64,000 bases of DNA from Chryseobacterium contaminans (GTDB lineage Bacteria; Bacteroidota; Bacteroidia; Flavobacteriales; Weeksellaceae): the NCBI RefSeq assembly GCF_001684955.1, contig NZ_MAYF01000312.1:1-64000 (forward strand), given 5' to 3'. Positions 53,867-63,177 of the stretch are shown here, piece by piece. Positions within the stretch are counted from its first letter, which is position 1. Every line of letters starts with the position of its first letter. The notes under the pieces are model-generated. The model had not been told where the DNA came from. It saw nothing but the letters and a program-made list of their open reading frames with translations, and made no database searches. Both the position numbers and the translations under genes were made by a program.

Positions 53867-55093
53867 ATGAAATTAATAGGCCCATTTAAGCAGGTTGTAA
53901 CACTTGCCAATCTTCCGTTAAGAGGAAAACTTACTGATGAGCAGTTAGAAATTATTGTTGATGGAGGAATACTAATTGAAAATAATACCATTCAGAGAAC
54001 TGGTGATTTTGAAACTTTAAAAAATGAAAACCCAACAATAGAAATAGAAACCATTGAAGGAGAACAGGTAGTTCTTCCTGCTTTTGTAGATTCACATACC
54101 CATATTTGCTTTGGGGGAAACCGTGCTAACGATTTCGCTATGCGTAATGCAGGAAAGACATATCTGGAAATTGCTGAAAGTGGTGGTGGAATCTGGAGTT
54201 CAGTACAGCACACAAGAAATGCTTCAGAAGAAGAATTATTGAAAACATTGTTGGAAAGAATCAATTTCCTTGTAAAACTTGGAATTACAACCATTGAAGT
54301 AAAAAGCGGCTATGGATTAGATGTGGAAAACGAACTGAAAATGCTTCGTATTATCAAAAAAGCTCAGGAATCCACAAAGGCAACTTTAGTTCCTACCTGT
54401 CTTTCCGCTCACTTAAAGCCAAGAGATTTTGAAGGCAGTAATCCGGAATACCTGAATTATATTCTTACTGAAATTCTTCCGAAAGTAAAAGAAGAGAACC
54501 TGGCAAAGCGTGTAGATATTTTTATTGAGAAATCAGCCTTCCAGCCTGAAGAAAGTAAAGAGTTTTTGCTTAAAACTAAAGATTTAGGTTTTGAAATAAC
54601 CGTTCATGCAGACCAGTTTACACCTGGAAGCTCAAGAATTGCAGTAGAAGTGGGAGCTAAATCAGCAGACCATTTGGAGGCAACCATTGATGAAGATATA
54701 GACTTCCTTGCACAATCCAATACTGTAGCAACAGCGCTTCCGGGAGCAAGTTTAGGATTGGGTGAAAAATTTACACCTGCAAGAAAATTATTGGATGCAG
54801 GCGCTATTGTAGCCATCGCAAGTGACTGGAATCCGGGATCAGCACCTATGGGGAATTTAATTACTCAGGCTTCGATTTTAGCTACATTCCAAAAGTTAAC
54901 AACCGCTGAGGTATTAGCTGGAATGACTTATCGTGCAGCCTATGCACTTAACTTAGAAGACAGAGGAAAGCTTGAAGCAGGAAAGAAAGCCGATTTTGTG
55001 ACTTTTAAAACCAATAATTTCCAGAATGTTTTATATAATCAGGGAAGCCTGAAGGCTGAACACGTTTATATTGATGGAAAACAGGTTGATTAA
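53867..55093 (+). CDS. hutI: Imidazolonepropionase
   Basis: A 408-residue amidohydrolase that opens 4-imidazolone-5-propionate to N-formimidoyl-glutamate, the third step of histidine breakdown. Metal ligands are in VDSHTHICFGGNRANDFAMR, the HADQF motif (VHADQFTPGSS) and the late Asp in IASDWNPGSAPMGNL. GYGLDVENELKMLR is also conserved. The length matches HutI. The DUF695-like gene starts 18 bases later. hutG is 4 kb downstream. Confidence 0.96.
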   Translation: MKLIGPFKQVVTLANLPLRGKLTDEQLEIIVDGGILIENNTIQRTGDFETLKNENPTIEIETIEGEQVVLPAFVDSHTHICFGGNRANDFAMRNAGKTYLEIAESGGGIWSSVQHTRNASEEELLKTLLERINFLVKLGITTIEVKSGYGLDVENELKMLRIIKKAQESTKATLVPTCLSAHLKPRDFEGSNPEYLNYILTEILPKVKEENLAKRVDIFIEKSAFQPEESKEFLLKTKDLGFEITVHADQFTPGSSRIAVEVGAKSADHLEATIDEDIDFLAQSNTVATALPGASLGLGEKFTPARKLLDAGAIVAIASDWNPGSAPMGNLITQASILATFQKLTTAEVLAGMTYRAAYALNLEDRGKLEAGKKADFVTFKTNNFQNVLYNQGSLKAEHVYIDGKQVD

Positions 55094-55111
55094 AACATAA
55101 AGCTTATCAAA

Positions 55112-56188
55112 ATGGAAGGAAAGCAATTGGAAGAAAAGCTTGATTATAGAGGTTTTTGGAATTGGTTTTTAACAAAGGAACAAGATTTCTATAAAATTGT
55201 TGAACAAGGTGACCAGGATGCTATCGAAAAAGACTTTTTTGATGAGATTGGTCCAAGGCTTAACCAAATCAATAAAGGTTATTATTTTCTGACCGGAATG
55301 AGTGATGATTCCATCGCAGAATTAATTCTTACAGCAGACGGAGAAATTAGTAATATTGTTTTTATTGAAGAACTTATTGCGGCAGCTCCTCAATTGGATC
55401 ATTGGAAATTTACTTCTTTAAAACCAGCTCAGGATATAGAAAAAGTAAATGTTACAATGGGCGAATACCAATTTACAAAAGAGAATATTTTTTTCTATTC
55501 CAATGAACAGGAAGAATATCCTGATGAGATTGACCTGGTTTTTGTGTACGATGGTAATGTTGAAAATAAAGATGCTGTCACTACAGGAATCTGTATTTTC
55601 TTAGATAGTTTTTTAGGAGAATTGAATTTCGCCACGCAGATTGATACTTTTACTGTAGTGGGAAGAGATCAGGCTCAAAAAGAGCTTGTTCCTATTGAAA
55701 AGCTGAAAGATTTCCTTTTGTGGAGGGAAAGAGAATTTACAGAAAAGTATAAAAGTGTAAAGAGAGCTGATATGGAAGAACAGTTTTCAATTCTCAGAGC
55801 TTCTTTGAACAATGAAAAGCCTCTTATCGCCTGTATGAATCTTCCTCTACTGAATTATGATGCAAAAGCTTCCTATCCATGGATCTCAGTGCTGAAATTT
55901 CATTATAACGGAGAGAACAATGATGGTCTTCCTGAAAAAGAAGACTTTGAAAAACTAGGTGAGATTGAAGATAGAGCTATTGAAGATCTGAAAGAGAAAG
56001 GATATCTGTATATAGGCCGTGAAACAGCAGATAACATCAAAGAAAGCTATTTTGCAGGGAAAGACTTCAGAGAGATCTCTAAAGTTTTTAAAACCATAAA
56101 AGATAATCATCCTGAATACAACACCTCATTCAGAATCTTTAAAGATAAATACTGGCAGTATTTTAAGTATTACAACAATGCTGTTTAA
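55112..56188 (+). CDS. DUF695-like protein
   Basis: A soluble, acidic 358-residue protein with no signal peptide. It starts FWNWFLTKEQDFYKIVEQGD and has WKFTSLKPA at about 100. The C-terminal half contains YPWISVLKFHYNGENNDGLP and ends SFRIFKDKYWQYFKYY. These segments resemble DUF695 proteins, whose function is unknown. It is co-directional with hutI (18 bases), so it is probably transcribed with it, and is followed by a strong terminator. The family call is tentative. Confidence 0.6.
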   Translation: MEGKQLEEKLDYRGFWNWFLTKEQDFYKIVEQGDQDAIEKDFFDEIGPRLNQINKGYYFLTGMSDDSIAELILTADGEISNIVFIEELIAAAPQLDHWKFTSLKPAQDIEKVNVTMGEYQFTKENIFFYSNEQEEYPDEIDLVFVYDGNVENKDAVTTGICIFLDSFLGELNFATQIDTFTVVGRDQAQKELVPIEKLKDFLLWREREFTEKYKSVKRADMEEQFSILRASLNNEKPLIACMNLPLLNYDAKASYPWISVLKFHYNGENNDGLPEKEDFEKLGEIEDRAIEDLKEKGYLYIGRETADNIKESYFAGKDFREISKVFKTIKDNHPEYNTSFRIFKDKYWQYFKYYNNAV

Positions 56189-56195
56189 AAAATAG

Positions 56196-56232
56196 AAAAT
56201 GTGGATAAGAATAAAGTTATCCACATTTTTTA
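56196..56232 (+). terminator. Terminator after the DUF695-like gene
   Basis: A perfect 13-bp stem (56196-56208 with 56217-56229) is followed by TTT. Confidence 0.9.
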
Positions 56233-56659
56233 TGAATGAATATCCATCCGCTTAGAAAGAATCAATGAAATTGATTCCATCTTTGCTCCTAAAATCATAG
56301 ATATAAAAGCTAGAAACTTTGCGTTTTAAAAAAATCATAATGTTTTCAATCATCTGTGTAATCAGCGAAATCTGCGGGAAAATTTACCATTTTTTAAAGT
56401 AAAAACATTTCCAATAATAAACTTGAATTGGAGGAAGTCAAAATCATAAAGTCCTTCATATTTTTCATATTCTCTATAAGTTTTCTTATCTTGCGCTTCA
56501 ATTAGCGTTGATTTTTAGATCAATAACGCATTTTTCTATAGTTCTTAAGTGCACCGGAGAATCCGGAAAACCTGGATATTTTCTTTTTTCTCAGTACTTT
56601 TTTACAGCTATATCCCGTACCAGGAAGACTTGTCAATACTATAAACGAAAATATAAAAG
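56233..56659. other. Repeat-containing intergenic region before the BCCT gene
   Basis: About 430 bases without a gene. It holds a REP-like palindrome (56253-56290), the string CTTTGCG(T)TTTAAAAAAATC at about 56318-56336 that partly recurs near 58977, and AATCAGCGAAATCTGCGGGA at about 56360, which looks like further dispersed repeat material. No promoter of the TAnnTTTG form was found close to the BCCT start. Confidence 0.5.
56253..56290. repeat. REP-like palindromic element, copy A
   Basis: GAATCAATGAAATTGATTC is a palindrome of 8 bp with a GAA loop, flanked by CATCTTTGCTCC. The reverse complement of the whole unit matches copy B at 58858-58900. Confidence 0.65.
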
Positions 56660-58672
56660 ATGAATTTTCAAAATGTTAGATCTACTTTTAACAAAGGGGT
56701 CACTATTCCGAGTTTGATATTTATTATAGGTACCTGTTTTCTCTCAGCAGTGTATCCCAAACCGACTGAAAATATCCTGAATGAGATTAAACAATTCATA
56801 TTTATCAATTTAAATTGGGTATATGTATGGTCTGTAACGCTGTTTGTTATTTTCCTGGTATATCTGCTGTTCAGTAAATATGCCAATATAAAGCTGGGTG
56901 CTAATGACAGTAAACCTGAATATTCTTTTTTCTCCTGGATTTCTATGCTCTTTGCGGCAGGAATGGGGATTGGATTGATTTATTTCAGCGTAGCAGAACC
57001 TATGCAGCATTATTCCTCAGAAGTTTTTGCAGATAATCATTATGTAAGTCGGGCAAAGCAGGCGCAGCTCTATACCTTTTTCCATTGGGGAATTCACGCG
57101 TGGGCTATTTATGGAGTAGTGGGGCTGTCTTTGTCTTATTTTGCCTACCGTTACAGGCTGCCACTTTCTTTAAGAAGCTGCTTTTATCCATTGTTAAAGA
57201 ATAAAATCAATGGGAGATGGGGAAATGCCATCGATGTTTTTGCACTTTGCTGTACGTTCTTTGGGATCACAACAACTTTAGGTTTTGGAGTGGTACAGAT
57301 TAGTTCCGGACTGAATATTCTCCATATTACGCCCGAAAATAGCTTTACCTATCAGATCATCATTGTAGTTACTTTGGTTGCTCTTTCTGTTATATCTGCC
57401 ATTTCCGGAGTGGGGAAAGGAGTGAAAATTTTAAGTAATATCAATGTCATCAGTGTAATTGGTCTTTTACTTTTTGTTTTGATATTGGGACCAACAGTTT
57501 ATTTGATTGGAAGTTTTACAGAAGGACTGGGAAATTATATCAACAATTTTTTTAACCTTACTTTCAATACCCATGTCTATGAGAAAAATGCTTTACCATG
57601 GTTTTATGACTGGACGATTTTATATTGGGCATGGTGGATCTCATGGTCTCCTTATGTAGGATTGTTTATTGCAAGAATATCAAAAGGAAGAACTATTAAA
57701 GAATTTATCTTAGCGGTTTTAATACTTCCAACACTGTTCAACTTTATCTGGATGTCCGTATTTGGAAACAGTGCGATCTGGTTTGATTTAAATATTGCCA
57801 ACGGGCAGTTAAGTCAGTTTGCATCAGATCCGGATGCTTTAATGTTCCGTTTCCTGGATTATCTGCCTTTATCCGAATTTACTGGATTCTTTGTTATTTT
57901 GATTATCCTGATATTTTTTGTGACTTCAGCAGATTCAGGGATTTTTGTGATGAACAGCATTGCTACTAAAAATGCGAGCAAATCTCCCAAATGGCAAATT
58001 GTTTTCTGGGGTGTTTTACTTGCTGTCCTTTCTCTTCTATTGTTAAACGTAGGTGGTTTGAAGGCGCTTCAAAGTATGACTCTAATTACAGCGTTGCCGT
58101 TTTCTATCGTAGTGATCCTGTTTATTGTAAGTTTGATGAAAGGATTATCCATTGATCAGAAATATTATGAGAGGAGCTTTTCAGAATCTACAGTGCCGTG
58201 GTCGGGTGAATTCTGGAAAGAACGCTTAAAAAATATCGTTTCTTTTAAAGATAATGCCTCTGTAGACCGTTTTATCAAGGTGAAGGCAAAAGAAGCCTTT
58301 ACGGATCTCCAGCAGGAATTTGCAGCTAACGGAATTGAAGCCAAAATCAATCATCATGAAAATTCTGTCAGAATAGAAATAGAAATTCATCAGGGAGTTG
58401 TTAATAACTTTGTATATGGTGTGGAGAATAAAATAAAAACAGTTTCTGAATATATCATCAATGAAGAAAACCTTCCGGATCTGAATGATAATAAAATCCA
58501 TTATCCAAGATCCTATTTCGGGGATGGAAGAGAAGGATATGATGTGCAGTATTTTACCAAAAATGAGTTAATCTCCGACGTTCTGAAACATTACGAACGC
58601 TTTTTGGAAATTATTTCTGAAGAACAAAATGAAATGTTTATCAGCAGCAATGCGAATGAAAATAAAGCCTAA
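56660..58672 (+). CDS. BCCT family betaine/choline/carnitine-type transporter
   Basis: A 670-residue inner-membrane symporter with 12 helices. Family signatures are FAAGMGIGLIYFSVAEPMQHY and the tryptophan-rich substrate site ILYWAWWISWSPYVGLFIARIS. FFVTSADSGIFVMNSIATKN is also typical. A cytoplasmic C-terminal domain of about 150 residues follows, as in BetT-type members, which may sense osmotic state. BCCT proteins move quaternary amines with sodium or protons. It lies between hutI and hutG and is flanked by inverted copies of a palindromic repeat. The substrate is unproven. Confidence 0.93.
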   Translation: MNFQNVRSTFNKGVTIPSLIFIIGTCFLSAVYPKPTENILNEIKQFIFINLNWVYVWSVTLFVIFLVYLLFSKYANIKLGANDSKPEYSFFSWISMLFAAGMGIGLIYFSVAEPMQHYSSEVFADNHYVSRAKQAQLYTFFHWGIHAWAIYGVVGLSLSYFAYRYRLPLSLRSCFYPLLKNKINGRWGNAIDVFALCCTFFGITTTLGFGVVQISSGLNILHITPENSFTYQIIIVVTLVALSVISAISGVGKGVKILSNINVISVIGLLLFVLILGPTVYLIGSFTEGLGNYINNFFNLTFNTHVYEKNALPWFYDWTILYWAWWISWSPYVGLFIARISKGRTIKEFILAVLILPTLFNFIWMSVFGNSAIWFDLNIANGQLSQFASDPDALMFRFLDYLPLSEFTGFFVILIILIFFVTSADSGIFVMNSIATKNASKSPKWQIVFWGVLLAVLSLLLLNVGGLKALQSMTLITALPFSIVVILFIVSLMKGLSIDQKYYERSFSESTVPWSGEFWKERLKNIVSFKDNASVDRFIKVKAKEAFTDLQQEFAANGIEAKINHHENSVRIEIEIHQGVVNNFVYGVENKIKTVSEYIINEENLPDLNDNKIHYPRSYFGDGREGYDVQYFTKNELISDVLKHYERFLEIISEEQNEMFISSNANENKA

Positions 58673-59191
58673 AAAAGGACTATTATCTGGAACAGTTCAA
58701 AACGTAAAGCGGATAGTTAGCCATCGAATTATTATTCCTTTCGTCACAAAAAGAATATCTACTAAATATTATATCAAAATAAATTAGTGAATTCGTAGTA
58801 AAAAATAAGTGTTTTTTATAAACGCGAAGTTCTATTTTTATACTGTGGTATTTTTAGGGAGCAAAGAAGTGAATCAATGAAATTGATTCTTACGAAGCGT
58901 TTGTATTACCATAAAGCTTCATCAGCAACGAAGTCGAGATTATTAGCTTCCTTAAGATATAAGCATTTTATAATAAATCTTTGCGTTAAAAAAAATGAAA
59001 ATGTAATTTAAAAAGAGTAAATTATAAGATTATTTTTCTCTTCAGATGGGCTGTTTTTTTATATAGCTCCCATGTTTTGTAACTGATCCTAAATTCTTTG
59101 TAGAATGTATAAAAGGAGTTTTTTTATCTAAACAATATTAATTAGCTTTACTGGATAGAATGATGTGACTAAAATTGAATTTTAAAGGATT
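58673..59191. other. Repeat-containing intergenic region before hutG
   Basis: About 520 bases without a gene. It holds REP-like copy B (58858-58900) and CTTTGCGTTAAAAAAAATG near 58977-58996, a partial repeat of 56318-56336. No terminator after the BCCT gene and no full-consensus promoter before hutG were found. Confidence 0.5.
58858..58900. repeat. REP-like palindromic element, copy B
   Basis: GGGAGCAAAGAAGT is followed by GAATCAATGAAATTGATTC and TTACGAAG. It is inverted relative to copy A at 56253-56290, with nearly every position conserved. Confidence 0.65.
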
Positions 59192-60115
59192 ATGTTTCAA
59201 AATATTTGGCAGGGTAGATTAGATGGGGAAGAGCTTCTTTTCCACAGGCTATTTCAGAGAGTACAAGAAGAACAGAATTACGACAATATTTTACCGAATG
59301 ATTTCGTTTTGCATGGCTTTGCCGTGGACGAAGGAGTCAGAAGGAATAAAGGCCGTCAGGGCGCTAAGGATGCTCCCGATGTGATACGGAAGAATATGTC
59401 TAATTTTCCTGTGATTCTTCCTGATTTCTCTATGCTGGATTTTGGAAACGTCACCTGTGAGGATGGTAATCTGGAGAATACTCAGAATAACCTGGCGAAG
59501 AATGTTTCAAAAGTTCTTTTAAAGGGCGGAAAATCTCTTGTTTTGGGAGGAGGGCATGAAGTGACCTATGCTCATTATTTAGGCATTAAAACAGCCTTTC
59601 CGGAACAAAAAATAGGAATTATCAATATAGATGCCCACTTTGATAACAGACAGCCGGAAAAAGGAATAGGGCCAAGCTCAGGAACAGGGTTCTGGCAAAT
59701 TGCTCAGGAAGGGCCTATCAATTCACTGCACATCGGGATTCAGAGAAATTCCAATACCTTAAAACTTTTTGATACCGCCCATCAATATGGAATGAAATAT
59801 ATCCTTTCTGATGAATTGTTCTTTGAAAATCTTCCATCTGTCTATCAGCGTATTGATGACCTGCTGGAGAATGTAGATTTTGCCTATCTCACTATTTGTA
59901 TGGATGTTTTTAACGCATCTATCGCTCCGGGGGTTTCAGCTTCAGCATATAATGGTATCTTTGCAGATGCAACCTTTATGCATTTTTACAGGCATATCTT
60001 AAAAAACAAAAAACTGGTTGCACTGGACGTAGCAGAAGTTAACCCGTCGTTCGATATTCAGGACAGAACGGCAAGACTGGCAGCTTGTCTGGTGAATGAA
60101 TGGCTAATGATTTAA
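59192..60115 (+). CDS. hutG: Formimidoylglutamase
   Basis: A 307-residue arginase-family enzyme that hydrolyses N-formimidoyl-glutamate to glutamate and formamide, the last step of one form of histidine breakdown. Manganese-site motifs are LGGGHEVTYAH and IINIDAHFDNR. The third motif reads ICMDVFNASIAPGVSA, with Cys236 where most arginase-like enzymes have the first Asp of DxD; Asp238 is kept. KGRQGAKDAPDVIR is also typical. hutI lies upstream at 53.9 kb. Confidence 0.9.
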   Translation: MFQNIWQGRLDGEELLFHRLFQRVQEEQNYDNILPNDFVLHGFAVDEGVRRNKGRQGAKDAPDVIRKNMSNFPVILPDFSMLDFGNVTCEDGNLENTQNNLAKNVSKVLLKGGKSLVLGGGHEVTYAHYLGIKTAFPEQKIGIINIDAHFDNRQPEKGIGPSSGTGFWQIAQEGPINSLHIGIQRNSNTLKLFDTAHQYGMKYILSDELFFENLPSVYQRIDDLLENVDFAYLTICMDVFNASIAPGVSASAYNGIFADATFMHFYRHILKNKKLVALDVAEVNPSFDIQDRTARLAACLVNEWLMI

Positions 60116-60252
60116 GATAAAGCTATATTCTTCCGATAGAGAAAATCATTCTTTTATTGACCCTTAAGGAATAGAATTTGCTGACCTTATCGTGCTTTTA
60201 AAATAAAAGCGCTCATAAATTCATTAGCTGAATTTAAAACAGAAATTATATT

Positions 60253-61545
60253 ATGGAACAATTAATTGAAAACAAGCTTATTAAAGCAGACGAAGTGTTT
60301 TCAGTGTGGCGAAAAGTGCCGTTTGAAGAAAAGCAGAAGTTAATCGCAAAAGCCGCAGAAATATTAAAGAATAATTCAGAGAAATTTGGAAGGATCATTA
60401 CTACTGAAATGAATAAGCCCATTTCGGAATCTATTGCTGAGGTGGAGAAATGTGCTTTAATGATGAATTATTATGCTGATGCTGAAAATATCTTAAAGCC
60501 TGAAAAAATACAATCCGAATTTACTTATTCTGAAGTTCATTACGCTCCAAAAGGAGTAATCTTAGGAGTAATGCCCTGGAATTTCCCTTTCTGGCAAGTG
60601 TTGAGGTTTGCAGTTCCTGCAATATTGGCAGGTAATACGGTGGTTTTAAAACATGCCTCAATTTGTTTCGGAAGTGGAAATGCTATTGAAGAAGTTCTTT
60701 TGGAAGCAGGCTTCCCGGAAGGAGTGTTCCAGAATCTTGAAGTAGGCCACAAAGCTGTAAAAGAAATTCTTGAGCATGATGCTGTAAAAGGAGTAAGCCT
60801 TACAGGAAGTGGAAAAGCAGGAGGAGAAGTGGCTTCTATCGCTGGATTGAATATCAAAAAATCTTTGCTTGAGCTTGGAGGTAGTGATGCATTTATCATT
60901 TTTGAAGATGGAGACCTTGAAGAAGCAGCAAAAGCCGGAGCAAAATCAAGACTTCAAAACTGTGGACAAACCTGTACAGCAGCGAAAAGATTTATTATTG
61001 ACGAAAAAATCGAGGAACAGTTTTTACCCATCTTCATCGAAGAATATAAAAAATACGAAATCGGAGACCCTTTCAATAAAGAAACAAAGTTAGCAGGAAT
61101 GGCAAGACCAGATCTGGCTGATGAATTGGAAGCTCAGTTCAACAGAGCGTTGGAAAATGGAGCGGAAATCATTCTTCCTTTGGAAAGGGTTTCAGACAAT
61201 GAGTTTAAACCTGGTTTAATCAGGGTTCAGAAAGGTAATCCAATTTTAAAAGAGGAGCTTTTTGGTCCTCTTGGAATGGTGATGGTTGCTAAAACTGCAG
61301 AAGAAGCATTACAAATTGCTAATGATATCCCTTTCGGACTTTCAAACTCAGTCTGGACTCAAGATAAAGACCGTCAGTTATTCTTTATTGAAAACCTTGA
61401 ATCAGGAACGGTTAATATCAACAGAATGACAAGTTCTGATCCGCGTTTTCCATTTGGTGGTTCTAAGGCTTCAGGATATGGAACAGAGCTGTCTTTACAT
61501 GCTTTAAAAGAGTTTGTAACCGCAAAAACCATTATAGGGAATTAA
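60253..61545 (+). CDS. NAD(P)-dependent aldehyde dehydrogenase, succinate-semialdehyde type
   Basis: A 430-residue member of the aldehyde dehydrogenase superfamily. It has the cofactor-site MPWNFPFWQVLRFAVPAI, the general base in LLELGGSDAF, and the catalytic Cys in NCGQTCTAAKRF. EELFGPLGMV and the ending NRMTSSDPRFPFGGSKASGYG are also present. It resembles the GabD1/YneI group that oxidises succinate semialdehyde. The first 20-25 residues usual in the family are absent, but no upstream start restores them. It follows hutG by 137 bases. Confidence 0.85.
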   Translation: MEQLIENKLIKADEVFSVWRKVPFEEKQKLIAKAAEILKNNSEKFGRIITTEMNKPISESIAEVEKCALMMNYYADAENILKPEKIQSEFTYSEVHYAPKGVILGVMPWNFPFWQVLRFAVPAILAGNTVVLKHASICFGSGNAIEEVLLEAGFPEGVFQNLEVGHKAVKEILEHDAVKGVSLTGSGKAGGEVASIAGLNIKKSLLELGGSDAFIIFEDGDLEEAAKAGAKSRLQNCGQTCTAAKRFIIDEKIEEQFLPIFIEEYKKYEIGDPFNKETKLAGMARPDLADELEAQFNRALENGAEIILPLERVSDNEFKPGLIRVQKGNPILKEELFGPLGMVMVAKTAEEALQIANDIPFGLSNSVWTQDKDRQLFFIENLESGTVNINRMTSSDPRFPFGGSKASGYGTELSLHALKEFVTAKTIIGN

Positions 61546-61555
61546 ATTCTCTCAA

Positions 61556-61613
61556 TGTTATTCTGAGGAACCTCTGAGATTCTTCACTTCACTAAGTTTC
61601 ATTAAGAATAGCA
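61556..61613. repeat. Degenerate inverted-repeat intergenic element
   Basis: TGTTATTCTG at the left and AAGAATAGCA at the right are imperfect inverted ends of a 58-base unit. Inside is TGAGATTCTTCACTTC, whose reverse complement matches the element near 15705-15730. Confidence 0.5.
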
Positions 61614-61665
61614 TACTGCCTTTATTAGATATATCGAGTTAACTCTTTATGCATTATAATAAATA

Positions 61666-61700
61666 AAAACTCCCGGAAATTGATTTCCGGGAGTTTTTTA
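61666..61700. terminator. Bidirectional terminator between the aldehyde dehydrogenase gene and pyk
   Basis: A perfect 14-bp stem (61666-61679 with 61684-61697) has T-rich tails on both strands, between convergent genes. Confidence 0.92.
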
Positions 61701-61731
61701 TGCTTTGACAAAAAGTAATTTTGCTTATTGC

Positions 61732-63177
61732 TTATACTGTGGTTAATCTCAACGTATTAGTCTTACCACCTTCGTATGATGGTGTTGCGTTGATATTGAT
61801 TACGAAATCGCCTGTTTCGATATACCCGTAGTTATGTGTTAACATATTTACCTGGATAATCGTTTCATCAGTAGACTTCTTCATATCGTAATAATAAGCG
61901 TGAACACCCCAAAGAAGGTTCAGCATTGTAATTACTCTTCTGTTACCACTGTATACAATGATGTGAGAATTTGGTCTGTGTGCTGCAAGCTGGAAAGCTG
62001 TATATCCTGAATGTGTCAACGTAACAATAGCAGAAACATTAGTAGTTTTTGCAATTCTTACCGCTGCAAGACATACCCTGTTTGTAATGAATCTCTCATC
62101 GATACAGTTATAGTCCTTTTCAATAGGTTCGTTCTTGTGCTGGTAGAAATGAGTGGTTTCAATGTTTTTCACAATTTTAGCCATATTTTCTACTACCTGT
62201 ACCGGGTATCTACCTACAGAAGTTTCTCCTGAAAGCATTACCGCGTCAGCACCATCCAATACAGAGTTCGCAACGTCATTTACTTCCGCTCTGGTTGGCG
62301 TTAAGCTGTTGATCATTGTTTCCATCATCTGAGTAGCAATGATTACTGGTTTAGAGTAGAATCTTGCTTTCTCTACCAGGTTTTTCTGGATCGCAGGAAC
62401 TTCTTCCATTGGAACTTCAACACCTAGATCACCACGGGCAACCATTAGTCCGTCACATTCCAATAAGATTTCTTCAATATTTTTAACTCCTTCTGGTTTT
62501 TCAATCTTCGCAATAATCGGAGTTTTGAATTTACCATTTGGATGTTTTGCAATTAATTCTTTCAGGTCAATAATATCCTGTGCATGACGTACGAAAGAAA
62601 GTGCAATCCAGTCTACCTCCATATCAAGCATGAAATTAGCATCCTGAATATCCTTCTCTGTTAATGCAGGAAGAGATACCTGAGTATTAGGAAGGTTAAC
62701 TCCTTTCTTTGAACTTAGAGGTCCCCCTTGAATGGTTTTAGCCTTTACAGTGTCCACTTCATTAGTCTCAGTAACCTCTAATACAAGCTTACCATCGTCA
62801 ATAAGGATTCTTTCACCTACTTTTACGTCTTGTGGAAACTGTTGGTAAGTCATGTAAACCTTGGTAGAATCTCCCTCCATCTTTTCATTCGTGAAGGTAA
62901 GAATGTCTCCTGGATTCAGGTAAGATCCTTCTTTTACGACACCTACTCTTAGTTTAGGACCCTGAAGGTCTCCTAAAATACCCACTGAATAACCGTACTC
63001 GCTGTTTAGTTCTCTAATTATTTCAATATTCTTTCGAACTAAGTCGTAATCTGCATGGGAAAAATTTATTCTGAAAATATCAACACCCGCCTTCATCAGA
63101 TCTAACATTACCTCCTTCGATGATGAAGCAGGCCCTAGTGTTGCAATAATTTTTGTCTTCTTTAAATACTTATTCAT
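61732..63177 (-). CDS. pyk: Pyruvate kinase
   Basis: A 481-residue glycolytic enzyme that makes ATP and pyruvate from phosphoenolpyruvate. N-terminal TKIIATLGPASSS and RINFSHADY are the start of the barrel. The active-site lysine is in IIAKIEKPEGV, and MVARGDLGVEVPMEEVPAIQK and MLSGETSVGRYPV are signature segments. The C-terminal domain ends GGKTNTLRLTTV. The start overlaps the stop of the IPExxxVDY gene by 8 bases, so it is translated with it. It is last in rnc-IPExxxVDY-pyk. Confidence 0.97.
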   Translation of the reverse strand: MNKYLKKTKIIATLGPASSSKEVMLDLMKAGVDIFRINFSHADYDLVRKNIEIIRELNSEYGYSVGILGDLQGPKLRVGVVKEGSYLNPGDILTFTNEKMEGDSTKVYMTYQQFPQDVKVGERILIDDGKLVLEVTETNEVDTVKAKTIQGGPLSSKKGVNLPNTQVSLPALTEKDIQDANFMLDMEVDWIALSFVRHAQDIIDLKELIAKHPNGKFKTPIIAKIEKPEGVKNIEEILLECDGLMVARGDLGVEVPMEEVPAIQKNLVEKARFYSKPVIIATQMMETMINSLTPTRAEVNDVANSVLDGADAVMLSGETSVGRYPVQVVENMAKIVKNIETTHFYQHKNEPIEKDYNCIDERFITNRVCLAAVRIAKTTNVSAIVTLTHSGYTAFQLAAHRPNSHIIVYSGNRRVITMLNLLWGVHAYYYDMKKSTDETIIQVNMLTHNYGYIETGDFVININATPSYEGGKTNTLRLTTV

